Shown here piece after piece: positions 1 to 12,010 of a DNA stretch of 64,000 nucleotides. Location of the stretch: the NCBI GenBank assembly GCA_001632425.1, contig KV425575.1, forward strand, positions 108,168-172,167, in the 5' to 3' direction. Numbering within the stretch: position 1 is the stretch's first letter; every line of letters begins with the position of its first letter. A program made the translations under genes and the position numbers. The notes beneath the pieces were generated by a model. The model saw only the letters and a list, made by a program, of their open reading frames with translations. It was not told where the DNA came from and made no database searches. The stretch comes from Neolentinus lepideus HHB14362 ss-1. Its lineage: Eukaryota; Basidiomycota; Agaricomycetes; Gloeophyllales; Gloeophyllaceae.

Positions 1-1143
1 GGGGTTTCTGGGCCGTCTGTGTCGAGGGAGGAGGAGGAGGACGTGGGGGAGATGGGGTGGACGAGGTTCTGCGTCGAGTCAAAGTGGACGCGGCGGGCGG
101 CGAGTGGTGTGGGCATGTTGGATGGAGTAGCGGAGGGTCTGCGGGTATTTGAGTGGCGGCGGATGTGGCAGTGGCTGACAGTTGCTACGGCGAGATTCTG
201 GTCAAGTGCTCCGAGACAAAGTCCATTTATATGATCGGGAGAGGGTCCGAGAAGGGTAAGAAAGCGGTGGCAGCACTGAAGAACTGCCAGATAGGAGTAC
301 TTTGCGTGAATTATATGTGCAGATCTGGGGCGCGTGACACTCACTGCAATGGCTGTACGCGTCGACTGATTCGCTCCTTTGTTTGCTGTCGAGATGTTGC
401 GGTTACTGTCGCTAGACGCGGCGGGCGGGCAAGTACCTGGCGACAAGACTGGGCTGGGCGGATAGTTGAAAAGCGTATAGCTGGGCGGCGTTGAGAGGCG
501 CCGAGCGGGTTGAAATAGCAGGACGTCGTTGTGGTTCAGGGGACGAGCTGTGGTTGGTTTTTCTTGTTCGGTTGGCATGTCGAGCCTCTCCTTGGCGCAC
601 AGCTTCCAAAATCGCGATGATGTTCGACTTGACACGTGACATGACGTCCCCCAAACCGATCTGAACCAGCCCGGCTCGCAGCAGACACAACACGGACCCA
701 TCTCCCCGTTGCCATCGTGTCCCAGTCCTTTGTACTGCATCTCATATCATTCCCTTGTTTCCCGCTCAGCAGATGTGATCCACGCCCATCGCGCACCGCC
801 CACCATCACGAACAATAGCCTCAACCATCGCAGCTCACCCGGTCTCATTCATAATTGGTACATCGCAACGTCTACGTCAGTGCAATTCCCTTCCTTGATC
901 ACGAACATTGCAATTCCCATCATGAACATTGTCTATTCTTGGCGCCTTCCCTTCCGCTCACCTACGAGGGCTAGGCCATCTCGTTCAGCGCTTCCACGAT
1001 GATGGTCGCCCCCTAAAGCTAAATTGGATCCAATGTCCTCAACGTCAGCCGAACAAGTGCATTCGTCTGTGTATCAGTGGCGATCTGATGTTCGACATCG
1101 CTGTCCCACCACCTCCGAACCCATTCCCCATGACCACGACGTC

Positions 1144-1258
1144 AGGGAGATAAACTATGTCTCCTCAGGGAAATGAACTACGTCTCCTCAGGGAAATGAA
1201 CTACGCTTCGCCCGGGAGATACACTACGCCTCGCCAGGGAGATAACCTCCACGTCTCC
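1144..1258. repeat. 23-bp tandem repeat, five units
   Basis: Five consecutive units start at 1144, 1167, 1190, 1213 and 1236, with an exact 23-bp spacing. Each begins with a variant of AGGGAGATAAACTA and continues with a CGTCTCCTC-like half. Units differ by a few substitutions, so it is a moderately aged minisatellite. Confidence 0.85.
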
Positions 1259-1430
1259 GAAACGAGTGAGCGCCCGCTCACCGAGCGATAAGTGCATCCC
1301 GGCGCTCGGATTCTACCTGTGGCAGCCGAAACTCAATACATCAATCACCCGCCGGTGCCCATTCACCCGCCACCATCATCGCTCACTCTTTCCTCAACGC
1401 ACCTCGGGACAATTCAACGAGCGCCTTGTC

Positions 1431-1512
1431 ACGACTAATCGCTCGGGAGGAGGGAGACGACTAATCGCTCGGGAGGAGGGAGACGACTAATCGCTCGGAA
1501 GGAGGGAGACGA
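1431..1512. repeat. 26-bp tandem repeat, three units
   Basis: Three almost identical 26-bp units begin at 1431, 1457 and 1483 with ACGACTAATCGCTCGG and end in a GGAGGGAG purine run. A partial fourth follows. A related fragment (AATCGCTCGGAAGGA) recurs near 2498. Confidence 0.85.
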
Positions 1513-1762
1513 CGATATATGACATGACGACTCGCGCTCGTTTGATCTATCTGTACGGCCCTCTGATCAACCTTGAGATTGGGTGGAACAAGTCGGAAGT
1601 CGGAAGTCGGTCGATATTGGACAGCGATACTTGCGTGGCCCTGGGCTCTGCGGTCCCGGTATCGCGTCTTCGTTCCGGACGGGTTGATCGACGAGTCGGG
1701 CATCGCACCTCCACATACCGGTCGGGAAATTACCGAAATGAGTGGCCATCGCAGCTGTGGAT

Positions 1763-2340
1763 ATTATACAAAGTGTCCTGCACTCCGAAAGCGGAATACG
1801 CCCCCCCATCACCCGCTTCCCAGCTGGACTTTGCCCCTCCCTAGCACGTCAAGGTGGGACTTATCTTGGGGCCACTTTTCCAGGGTATCTCGGGGCCACT
1901 TCCACTTTTCAAAGCATCTCGGGACCACTGTTCCAGAGTATCTAGGGACCACTTTTCCAGAGTATCTTGAGACTACTTTTCCAAAGCATCTTGGGACCAC
2001 TTTTCCAAAGTATCTCGGGACCACTTTTCCAGAGCATCTAGGACCAGTTTTCCAGAGCATCTCGGGACCACTTTTCCAGAGTATCTCGGCCACTTTTCCA
2101 GAGTATCTCGATTATACGAAGTGTCCTGCAATCCGAAAGCGGAAGACTCCCTGGGAATACGCCCCCCCATCACCCGCTTCCCAGCTGGACTTTGCCCCTC
2201 CCTAGCACGTCAAGGCGGGACTTATCTTGGGGCCACTTTTCCAGGGTATCTCGGGGCCACTGTTCCAGAGCATCTCGGGACCACTGTTCCAGAGTATCTC
2301 GGGACCACTTTTCCAAAGCATCTTGGGACCACTACTTGAG
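1763..2340. repeat. duplicated block with internal 24-bp minisatellite
   Basis: A block of about 140 bp at 1763-1900 recurs at 2111-2262, the second copy carrying a 14-bp insertion. Each copy runs into a cluster of about 24-bp units of the form GGGACCACTTTTCCAGAGTA plus TCTC. Around ten units lie at 1890-2112 and four to five at 2237-2335. Unit lengths vary by a few bases. Open frames crossing this array are a by-product of the repeat and are not called genes. Confidence 0.85.
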
Positions 2341-2347
2341 AATCGAT

Positions 2348-2477
2348 GAGCGCCGGGTTCACCCAACTGTATCGAGCGCCGGGTTCACCCAACTGTATCG
2401 AGCGCCGGGTTCACCCAACTGTATCGAGCGCCGGGTTCGACCAACTGTATCTCGCGCCGGGTTCGACCAACTGTGTC
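2348..2477. repeat. 26-bp tandem repeat, five units
   Basis: Units begin at 2348, 2374, 2400, 2426 and 2452 with GAGCGCCGGGTTCACCCAAC. The first three are essentially identical; the last two carry TTCGACC in place of TTCACCC. Confidence 0.85.
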
Positions 2478-3289
2478 TCGCGCCGGCGAAAGGCTTAATC
2501 GCTCGGAAGGAAGAGGAGGCGAGGCGATATGTGACGACTTGCCCCCCCCCCTCCCCCTTGCGCGCTTATCTGATCAACCCGGAAAGCGCCTTGGGAGCAG
2601 CGGACGATGGCATGTCAGGCCTTGGTTCACGTGGAGCAGCCCATGGTCCAATTGGTCTTTCGGGCTGTTTCCGAATATTACGATCGACGACTCGGAAATG
2701 ACGCGTCCGTCCCAGGCGCGATCCCCACATTTTTTTGAGTCGCCGAAATAAACGCCCATCTCATCAGAGACGTGGATGATTGATCAAGTGAACTCCAATC
2801 CGAAGGTGGGAGTGAGAAATCGCACAGAGACACACTGGACGTGGATATCAACCCGAGAGTAGGGAAGCGCATAGAAATGGGTTCTGACATCCGCTGCGAG
2901 TGCTCTACTCTAACCGCTCGCGTCGTGATCCACCCACCCTCTCTTCCACGAAACGGGATGAGCTGGCTTGCGGTATTCGACGGGCGTTTTCTATCTGGTC
3001 ATCCCTGACTGCGGTGTGATGTCCCTGCTTGGAGCTGCGCACCCTTCAGCTTCGAGGCCCATCTGGAAAGCGCGAGCCTCGCCCTGCTTTATTCACAGAA
3101 ATGAATGGCCAGTCAGTCTACAATCCCATCTCGTCTCTCCTGTTGCAAGGCTGGATATTAGGTATTCATCAAACCTCTGCTGGAACCTCTGCCCTCGATG
3201 TGCCTCATATACCGGATGATCATGGCGCAACGTAACGCTCACCCGTGGACTTGCGATTCCCGGTTTCTCCAGTACGCTATTTCGCCACC

Positions 3290-3790
3290 CGCATGCACAC
3301 ATCTGTCTTCTCTCTGACAATCACTTTTCTCGTTATCCTAGAACCTGCTCCCTCGAGATGGACAGCTCGTCCCTTGCTTTTGGTATATCCCTCCCCGAGC
3401 TTGGTTTATCTCCGGACGGAGTTGGTTCGACGAATGTCTATACCTACGTCGACCACCCGCATGCAACACCCACTTTTCTCGCTATCCCAGAACCTGCACT
3501 CCCGAGGTGGACAACTCGTCCCTTGCTTTTGATATACTACCCTACGAGTTCGGTTTATCTCCGGGCGGAATGGGATGATTATGATTCGACGGATGTCTGT
3601 ACCTGCGTCGACCACCCGCATGCGAACATGTCTTCTCTCGGGCACACCTTTCTCATTATCGCAGAACCTGCTCGCCCGAGGTGGACAGTTCGTCCCTTGC
3701 CTTTGGTACACTCCCCTCCGAGCTTGGTTTATCATTGGATGATTACGATCGACGGTTGTCTATACCTGCGTCCTGGGCCTCTTCGGCTTC
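3290..3790. repeat. diverged ~155-bp tandem repeat, three units
   Basis: Three imperfect copies of a unit of about 155 bp follow each other from about 3327, 3466 and 3625. Shared landmarks in order are AGAACCTGC, CGAGATGGACAG or CGAGGTGGACA, TCGTCCCTTGC, GAGCTTGGTTTATC and CGTCGACCACCCGCATGC. A more diverged relative lies at 7780-8020. No product is inferred. Confidence 0.75.
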
Positions 3791-6700
3791 TATGTGATAT
3801 TATGACGCCTCACGTCTTCCAAGGCACTTCTTTACTTATCTTGTTTTTGCGCAGTGATGTGGCGCTTTCTGGATCAAGACCCTAGTACAGAGAATTACTG
3901 GCCTCTGCCTGTCGTGGCTTTTTGCTGGCCCGGCCCTAAGTCAAAAAAGCTACTGATGCTACATGTGGGATAGCACCCCCGGTAGACGTGCGGGCTAACT
4001 GTCGTCCCGGGCATATCGTTTCTTCCGTTGATCCACTGTGGCCATCGCGCGAAGCCACCGCGCGAAGCCACTCTCGGCGTTTCGTATGTCTGCACGTGCT
4101 ACCCCACGTCTGTTGAACGCTTGCCATCTCAAGAACTTGAACCAGCGGTTTGACTGGTGATTCCACCGATATTACATGTCGCTCTTCGGCGGTCGAGACG
4201 CACTTGCCTTCCTGGGTTAGGGTATATATATTTAATTGCAACTTGTTCATGCATGTGATAACAAGTTCACATTTGGTGTGATCGTGGTACCAACAATTCC
4301 AAGTGCAGGAAGGGGCGAGCTCGAACTTTACGAGAGTGAGCAGATTTTGCTACTGATTCTGATGTCGTGACGTGCTGATATTCTGGTCTAGGACGTTCTG
4401 AACGTCGGACAGGTACGTGGGTTGGGATGGTTGGAATCGCAACCCCGCAGTCCCCTCCATGCACTTTGACTTTCTTAGCTCACGGAAAGTAATGGTCTTC
4501 TCAGCCATACAATGTCGTCGTCTCCGTTCATCTTATCATTCGTCAGCTCGGTCGTGCCTCGTCCTACCCATTCAGTGTGAACACGACGACTGTGACCCTT
4601 GATAATCAATGTGCATCATTGGACGCTCTAGCTCTCTCCCTGCAACGTGGCAGCCCAATAACTTGAACAACTCCTGCAGCACGATGAATCTCTTGAGCAC
4701 TGTCTTTGCACGCATCTCATTAAGTTGGACTGTTACGATTCCGGTACCTGGAACCTTCCTTGATTTAACTCGCCGAGATTAAAGGCCACAACGTCATGTT
4801 ACTGATTTGTGCTGTACACGGACTGATCTGCGTTTATTTCCTATGCAGGGGAGGAGCTCTAGGCCCAGTGACGAGATAGCGTTTTGCTCAGATGAAGTCT
4901 GCGCGCAGTCATTGTCATGACTAGATGTAATCTTATTTTTCGTGTTGTCTCAATCAGACATGCATGATCTATGAGATGCATGCGCAGACCTTGTGACTTT
5001 ATTGAAGACATTCAGTACATGATGCATGATGCGTAGTGCTCATCACAAGCAGTTCATCCGGATCTGATTAATCGCGGCTCCTCTAGAGGCTCGGGCACAA
5101 CCTATTTCTCTTGCATCCCTTCGAGCCACTTTAGATATTTAGCTCGTAGAGAACGACCGACTATTTTCCCCGTCATCGAACATACGCCAGAATCGCGGTC
5201 TGCAGTCGTTGCGAGAGGGACAGCACCCAAGTCCAATTTAACCGACGGAAGCCGTGAATTATTGGTCAAGAAATGCTGTAGAATATTAGTGTTTGGTGAC
5301 GGCGAAGGATGAGCAATCGACGAAAGTTGGTGTTCGCAAGAGAAAAATTCACATCTTTGCCGGATCGTGAGGTGGTATGACCGAGGCAAAATTTGGATTT
5401 AAGCATTGCCCTATCTCTAAGATCGATCCTGCGCGGCAGAGGTAACCAGGAGTTGGTAAGTGTCTTCACTCACCGTATGAAAACAGAGCCCGGCACGATT
5501 GATGTCTGTCGCCAGGAATTTCGAAGAGCCCGTCATACTCACTTTGGACAATGAGTTGGCAAGTGGCAGAGACATGAAAGAATGAAATCGGCCTTCCCCC
5601 ATGGTCAAGGAGTGGAGGCGCAGAGGACATGGATTGTCCGGATTCTTCATCATCCCTGCAAGCGCATCAAGTCACACGACGACTCTAGTACTAGTCAGGA
5701 AAGCGGACAGTTGTCGCAACTGTGAGACACACCCCGTTAGACTTACCTAGCTCGGATTAGTGGTCGAGACAGCAAGAAAGACTCAAGAACAGGTACAGGC
5801 ACTCATAGCCAGAGTGAAGCTAGAGCCGAGACAGAACCGACCAAAAATAAGTATCAATACCAATTCGCCCGAATACTCACCTACGACCCGGACGATGGCT
5901 ACACGGTGTAGATACGAAGAGAGAACAGGAAACACATGTCTACCAGGTGCCGACGGGAGAACTGCCGTCTTTTGCAATTTAGGCAGGGGTACTTCGACGC
6001 TGAGGAGAGGACGGCGATGGTTCGGCGTGGCAGATCCAGAACAACAGGGCCCAAGACCTAATTGTCTACTATCACCACCTCGGGTAAGGCACCAACGGTG
6101 CGAGTCCTGTATCACTTGTCGTACATAGGCGCGATGGATTTCGTACAGTTGTTGCCTTAACCGAGGATAATTGAGAGGTGATTTGACTCACCAGCTACGA
6201 CTTGGGCCTGTGGTCTATAACCATGCTAGGTATACCAACACATGATAGTAGAGCGGTTCACCGAGTGGGAAAACAAAGTCGTATCTCCTCGAAGCCAGTC
6301 TGGTGGTGGACGGAAGAAGTGCAGAGGGCCGTGACGAAGAAAGGCTGAAGGACGAGCCATGGTTCTAGACGCTGCGCATATATGCTAGAAGGATCACAGA
6401 TTATGCAGCATTCAAGTCGACATCGAAGAAGACAACGGTCATTTCATGCTTCCGATATACCTCATGAGGCGAATGGAAGATATAAAACGACCTTTGCACT
6501 GTTCAATGCCGAGTAGACAGAACATCTCGGAAATTCTTACATGCAGAAGGGATCCGTGAAAATACATGTAGAGCTTTGAATGGGATGGCAAAACATGACG
6601 AGTCGGCCCATGGTAGCGAGAGAAAGGGGAAGACATGGAGGAGGAGGGTAGAAACTAGTAAAGTGCGCCTTGGGCCTGAATATATAACCTGAAAATGTCC

Positions 6701-7779
6701 GAGTCGGGCGAAAAATCACATACGAATGCATACGAGTGAGGCACGCACGTCGAGTGGCGGATCAGCGCCCAGCGACTACCTAAGTTGATGGAAGGCTGCA
6801 GTAGGAGAGGTGTATAGGCTAATGCGCAGAATTTCAGGTTGAGTGGAGCAGCTCGGAGACCAAATACGCACAAATATGCCAGCCACCTCGTCATGATTTG
6901 CAGTGTCTGCACTTAAGAACGCCACTATCGATATTTCTTATAGTAAACGCTCTTGGAAGAAATCAGGATTCTCTCTCTTGAACATGTCTCGACACTTCGA
7001 CGTATTATGATATCCCACGATCAAGCGCAATACACTAGGCGAAGTATCTTACAGGAGTCCAGTGTCCCCAGGGACGGTCCTGGTGGAAGATCTAAACTAG
7101 GACGCGTCGTGTCTTCCCCGGTGCACAGTATTCAGTCTACCTGCAGCGCGATTATTATGGTTTGGTCTGTTCATCACGGATACGATGACTCAGTGCCTTG
7201 TATCATCAAGGCATGCGTAGACGTGAGTGCTGCTCGTATACCGAAATTAACTGCGCGTTCTCTCTCCGTCGCGGGGCGACTGGGATGTTGAGTATTAATT
7301 AGACCCATCACAGGAACCTTTAAACTCGATGCAAGCTACTGGACAGAGAGGATCTGGTGCAGAATTCGTATCAACCTGACCCTCCTGTGTGGTAGCGCCG
7401 AAATTAACAGTTGTCATTCTCATATCATCTCCGTCGAACAAGGCCAGTCGAGGGCCTGAAATTAATGATAATGAAAGGCTTGCTGGAACCTCATTCCTGA
7501 ATACAATTAGGTGGGATGGATGAACGACAGTTCCTGCTGCTGCTCAGCCTGCTGTGTCGCTCTTTCAGTGATTAGCCGTTTTCGGGTCTTGTCTTGTTCA
7601 GACACACCACACCTTATACTATTTTCCTACATGGTGGATATTCCACTCGAACACACTGCCTCGTGCCTCGCGTTCTCATGATGATTACCAGCTTCCAAGC
7701 GTACAATCTCCATCTACGCTGTCACGTCAGACGACCACTTGCTCGTATGCCGCCGGCCCTCAGGCACACACTCCACTCT

Positions 7780-8020
7780 GTGCAAGCTCCCCAAAACGTG
7801 CTCCGTTTAGCTAGGACAGCTTGTCCCTGGCTGCTGGTATATTGCTCTCCGAGCTTGGTTCATCTACCCACGGGCTTGGGTGATTATGATCGAAGCCTGA
7901 TCAAAATCCGTGTTGCGCATCCTCTCGGTGCCTGTCTGATTAGGACGCCCTTGAGACAAGCGTACGAGCTTCGTCCTTGCGCAATGATGTAGCGGTCTTT
8001 GTCGAGGTCAAGATCCAAGT
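7780..8020. repeat. diverged relative of the 3.3-3.8 kb repeat
   Basis: The order of landmarks seen at 3.3-3.8 kb returns here: AGGACAGCTTGTCCCTGGC, GAGCTTGGTTCATC, GATTATGATCGA, then TGCGCAATGATGTAGCGG, which matches TGCGCAGTGATGTGGCG near 3850. It looks like a second, decayed copy of the same larger sequence. Confidence 0.55.
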
Positions 8021-9534
8021 GTAGAACACCAGCTCCTCTTTTCTCTGGCTATGGCGCTCGCTCGAAGACTTATTGGATATTTCATATCTTCGCTCCGCGT
8101 TCTCACTCGGTCCGTCAAGGCCTTGCCAATGCTAACGTTGAACTGGCAGTTATTATTGGTTCCGCCGAGGTTAACTATCGGTTCCCGTGGTCGTACGAAT
8201 TTGCCTCCTCTGAATAGAGTATATTTAGCTTGCCTGGATTCGTCTTGCTTTCGGCATTCGCGACTGCCACGGGTGCTCAAAATCACTTGCTTGCGTTTGC
8301 AGCAGACCTGCGAATTTGACTTGGGCGGGATGCTGCGTGTGGACTGTACCTTGTGCCACCACCCTCGGACCTCGCATGCTCCGATTGGGTAGCAAGTTAC
8401 AACTATTATCGTCCTAGAGAATGGAAAATCTCTGGAGTGCCTCGAGTTATATCTGCTCCCGCCGACTTCTGGCCTTCTGCTGTGGTCGCGTCCGCGTCAT
8501 ATCGCAGGTTCAGTCACTACACTCGCCGAAATCATGTGGCGACCACGTTCGTCTGTACGACTAAATCGCGCTCCTCCTATCTCGCGGGAGAACTGGTCTA
8601 GAGACATGAGGACAAGCCCGTATCATGGGTGAGACGAAGGCGAAAAGCATACTATATGACCAGGAAGCTGACGAGAGGGTGTTGACAGGTCTATCGCGAC
8701 CAGCACATCCGTTTCGACTGGATTCACCCGCTGGACCATAGTACGCTTCTGACCTGTCGGAAAGCAGAGAGTCTATGATCTTGCACTGCTCTTGGTCAGC
8801 TATCTCACCTCATCTGAAGTAGCCTTCGTCCTTACAATTACCATTACGGTGCCGCCGCGATGTTGCATCTACCCGCGAAGTCGCAGCATCGTACTATGCG
8901 ATGACGATGTTTTCTCCGAAAGTAAGCAAGCGTTCCCAGTCCCCAGTCCGATTTCGATTTGGCGGGCTGGATTTCGAATTGAAATAATTGAAAGCGGTCG
9001 CGTCGAAGAAGGCGTGAGGGCTGCCGTATTGATCTCCGCGCCGTCCGTGTATTGCCATGCATAACGATCCACCGAGTTTCAGCGCTCTCGCGATAGTTTA
9101 GCACATACTCGATGAGTCTCGTCACCCAACATGTCGTGCTCTCTTTCTTTGTTACAGCTGCCTGCTAACGCGCCCCTGCTGCTCGCACTTGTCTATGGTG
9201 AGTGCTTCTGCTCAGACAGAATATTCTCACGTTCGCATTGCCCGTCGGGCGTTGACTCTTACTTTCATCTCAGAAGTCTCGACTAGTAAGGATGTCAAAG
9301 AAACGGCCACTTCCTTTCAGACATTTGGACCTCTGATCCAGAAAAACGTGGCAAGACGGAATGCCTTAACCGAGCGTCAGTGTCCTCGGCTGCGAAGACT
9401 TGTCGTCGGTTCTATAACGATGGGGAGACTGAACAGCTTGTCATATTTGAATATCGAAAAGAATAACCAAAAATTTGTAGTGTTTAAACTTTTCCTTCCT
9501 GCAACTGTGGTTCCAATTCTTCAACTACAAATGA

Positions 9535-10235
9535 TTGCCAAATATAGAGCGACTAATGCTCCACTAATGTTCGGCTTCCTCCAAACCTCAGCATTTCGAG
9601 ATGATTCTTGGGTGCATCAGAGTCGTTTCATCCCTGAAAGAAAACGAGGCCGAAAGAACGGAAAATACGAGTGCTACCGTAGACCCTCGGTGACGGCATT
9701 ATTGCTACTTTTTCCTAGATCAGAGCTCTAAATTTCTGAAAAGAAGTGGTCATTGGGGCCGTGCAAATATCTTTTGCTTCTTCGACATTCTTACTAGTAG
9801 ACTTCAAATTCCCCGAAGGAAAGTTTGGATCTTTGGATCACTGAGCCGTGGATGATGACTAAATATAGCATGAGTGACGTTTGGTCTCCTCTAGATTGAG
9901 CGTGTTTGCAGCGCTCAAAAGTTTTGCGAAACAGACCTCCAATTTTTTGGATCAACCGCGAATGATGGCTAAATATAGCGCAACTGCTGTTCGGTTTCCT
10001 CCAAAGCTCATCAGAGTCATATGCATCGATGTCTCATCCCTGAAATCGAAAGAACGGAAAACACGCGGACACCGTCGACCCTCAGTGACGGCATTCCGTC
10101 TTGCTACATTTTCCTGGATCAGAGCTTCAAATTAGTGGTCGTTTGGGTCTTGCGAGTACGTTGGATCACTGAACCGCGAATGAGGGCTAAATATAGCCGC
10201 GTGATTGATGTTCGGTCTCCTCTAAATGAGAGCGA
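9535..10235. repeat. diverged tandem repeat, about four units
   Basis: Units begin near 9535, 9850, 9960 and 10180 with variants of GAATGATGGCTAAATATAGC, often preceded by GGATCACTGAACCGCG. They continue into TTCGGTTTCCTCCAAA, CATCCCTGAAA, GACCCTCGGTGACGGCAT and CTGGATCAGAGCT. The units differ by indels of tens of bases. The 180-codon frame at 9189-9731 overlaps the array and shows no known domain. Confidence 0.7.
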
Positions 10236-12010
10236 TGATTCTCGGTAGATCATAGTCGTATACTGAACCGACACGACCTTACCTGTCCCCGGAGCGTCAC
10301 CTATCTATCACCTTGTCCCCACCGATCTATCGCCTACGGTCCCGCGAAGTGAAGAATACTCAAAAACTAATTGAAATTTACATTTCTCTAGAAACGGATG
10401 CAATGAGGACCAATAGGGGAATCCCCTTCTACTTCCTGATGGCGAAAGACTCCTTCACTTTGTGATACATCTCTCAGCAGCCAAAACGTTGCGTCCGCGT
10501 CCCGAGACCGCGTCGCCTACCGACCCAGATTCCCGCGAAGCCGTCGCGATACAGTATACCATCACGACGGCCTAACGTATACCGTACGTAGCTCCTAATC
10601 TTATTTATACTTGTGAAGCACACACCGGCGGAGATCTTGCACATACCTCTTGGCTCTTGTTCACACCGCAAGGCACACACAAGTGTGTGGACACTCTTCA
10701 GGCAACATTGTTCACAGATTAAACCTTACTGTGATTATTTGAGATGATAGAACGGAACGAAAAGGACCCACAGATCAATGCCGAAAGGACTCGGACAAGT
10801 GTGTCCAGTGCAAGAAGTTATACACTAAGTAAGGATGACGGGTGTTTAACCGACTGAAAAAAAGTTTTTTCCTGACTTCCCAGTATTCATGGAAAAGTCC
10901 CGCAAGACTGCCCGGGAGGGAAGTCGAATTTTTCCAAGCTGACAGGCACATGAAATGGTTCTTCGGTCTTCTTCAGTAAGTTGGCAGCTGTATTTCCGGT
11001 ATTGAGGACGCTGGTTTGCCTGCGCTACCATACATGGAAGTAACAACTATCAGGTACTTACATAATGGACACGAGCCACCACCTAGGAAATATGGAAAAC
11101 AATAAACGCAAGCACGAAATCGACGTGTTGGGACAGAGGCCGGTCGGAGGTCGTTGAGGGTGCCGGTGTGCCGAGGGTGCCACAATGGATGGCAGCCAAT
11201 TGAAAGCCGCAGTCGGGACTTGAGCGGCGTGGGTGTCGGCTATAAGGTGAAATCCGGGCTACCTGCACTATATGTCAAACAGAATGAACCCTGTAACCCT
11301 GCCATGTGGAGAAAGTCGCAAGAGAGAGAGCGAGGCGGGGTACCCTGAACTACTGTAGGAAAACGAGAACAGGGAAGGGAAGGAAAGGATGGGATGGGAT
11401 GTGGCTTGGTAGCTAATAATGACGTACGCGGCTGGTAAATGCGACGTCGGGACCGAGATCCCAATCTTATCCAAGACACATCCTATCCAAGACACATCCT
11501 GTCTGGCGGCGACAGGCTCCATTGCATATGAAAGAGGAAATACGTATAGGAGTGTCTTAACAGTGGAGAGTGCCCAAGCCAATCACTGCCAATCACAGAA
11601 GGGAACTTTCCCCAGTAAGCAACTCCGCTATGCTGCAGTCGCACTCTAATCAAATGTTCTTGTTTCACCGCTCCACCTATCCGGAAATATCCGTTCAGGT
11701 AAACGACCGACGGACCTCGCGACAGCTTCGTGGATAATGGTAACTAACCTGCAATGAAATGCCGACACACCATTGCATCATCCCACAGCGTGGCCACGGC
11801 TCGGAACTACGCGATATGTCGGACGCTGTCTTGCTAGCGGCTCCGTACTTCCTCCACCAATTGATCTTACAGTACCGACATGATATCGTGCTTCCTCGGG
11901 CCTCTCAGGATCTGGGCATGGCCCTACTATGCGCCACGCTACCCCCCGTCCCTGTTATTTAACAGGCAGCGAGGAATGCTGTTATCCCAGCCTCGTACCC
12001 GCTCCTTACT

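Larger units (their letters stand above)
1..12010. other. gene-free, repeat-rich region
   Basis: I find no reading frame here that looks like a conserved protein and no chain of exons joined by plausible introns. The longest open frames (for example 1573-2205 and 9189-9731) lie inside tandem repeats and have no recognisable domain. The stretch holds the separate minisatellites and diverged longer repeats listed below (1144-2477, 3290-3790, 7780-8020, 9535-10235). In 2478-3290, 3790-7780, 8020-9535 and 10235-12010 I see nothing identifiable. Old transposon debris is possible. Confidence 0.6.

Noticed and set aside
1573..2205. 210-codon frame
   Set aside because: It crosses the 24-bp minisatellite, whose unit length keeps one frame open; the translation is a simple repeat.
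5760..6128. Cys-containing frame resembling a zinc-finger remnant
   Set aside because: Spacing of Cys residues fits no zinc-binding motif I know, and a minus-strand frame of equal length overlaps it.
9189..9731. 180-codon frame
   Set aside because: Begins with a non-ATG codon in the strict sense of a gene start being unclear, overlaps the diverged repeat, and shows no family.
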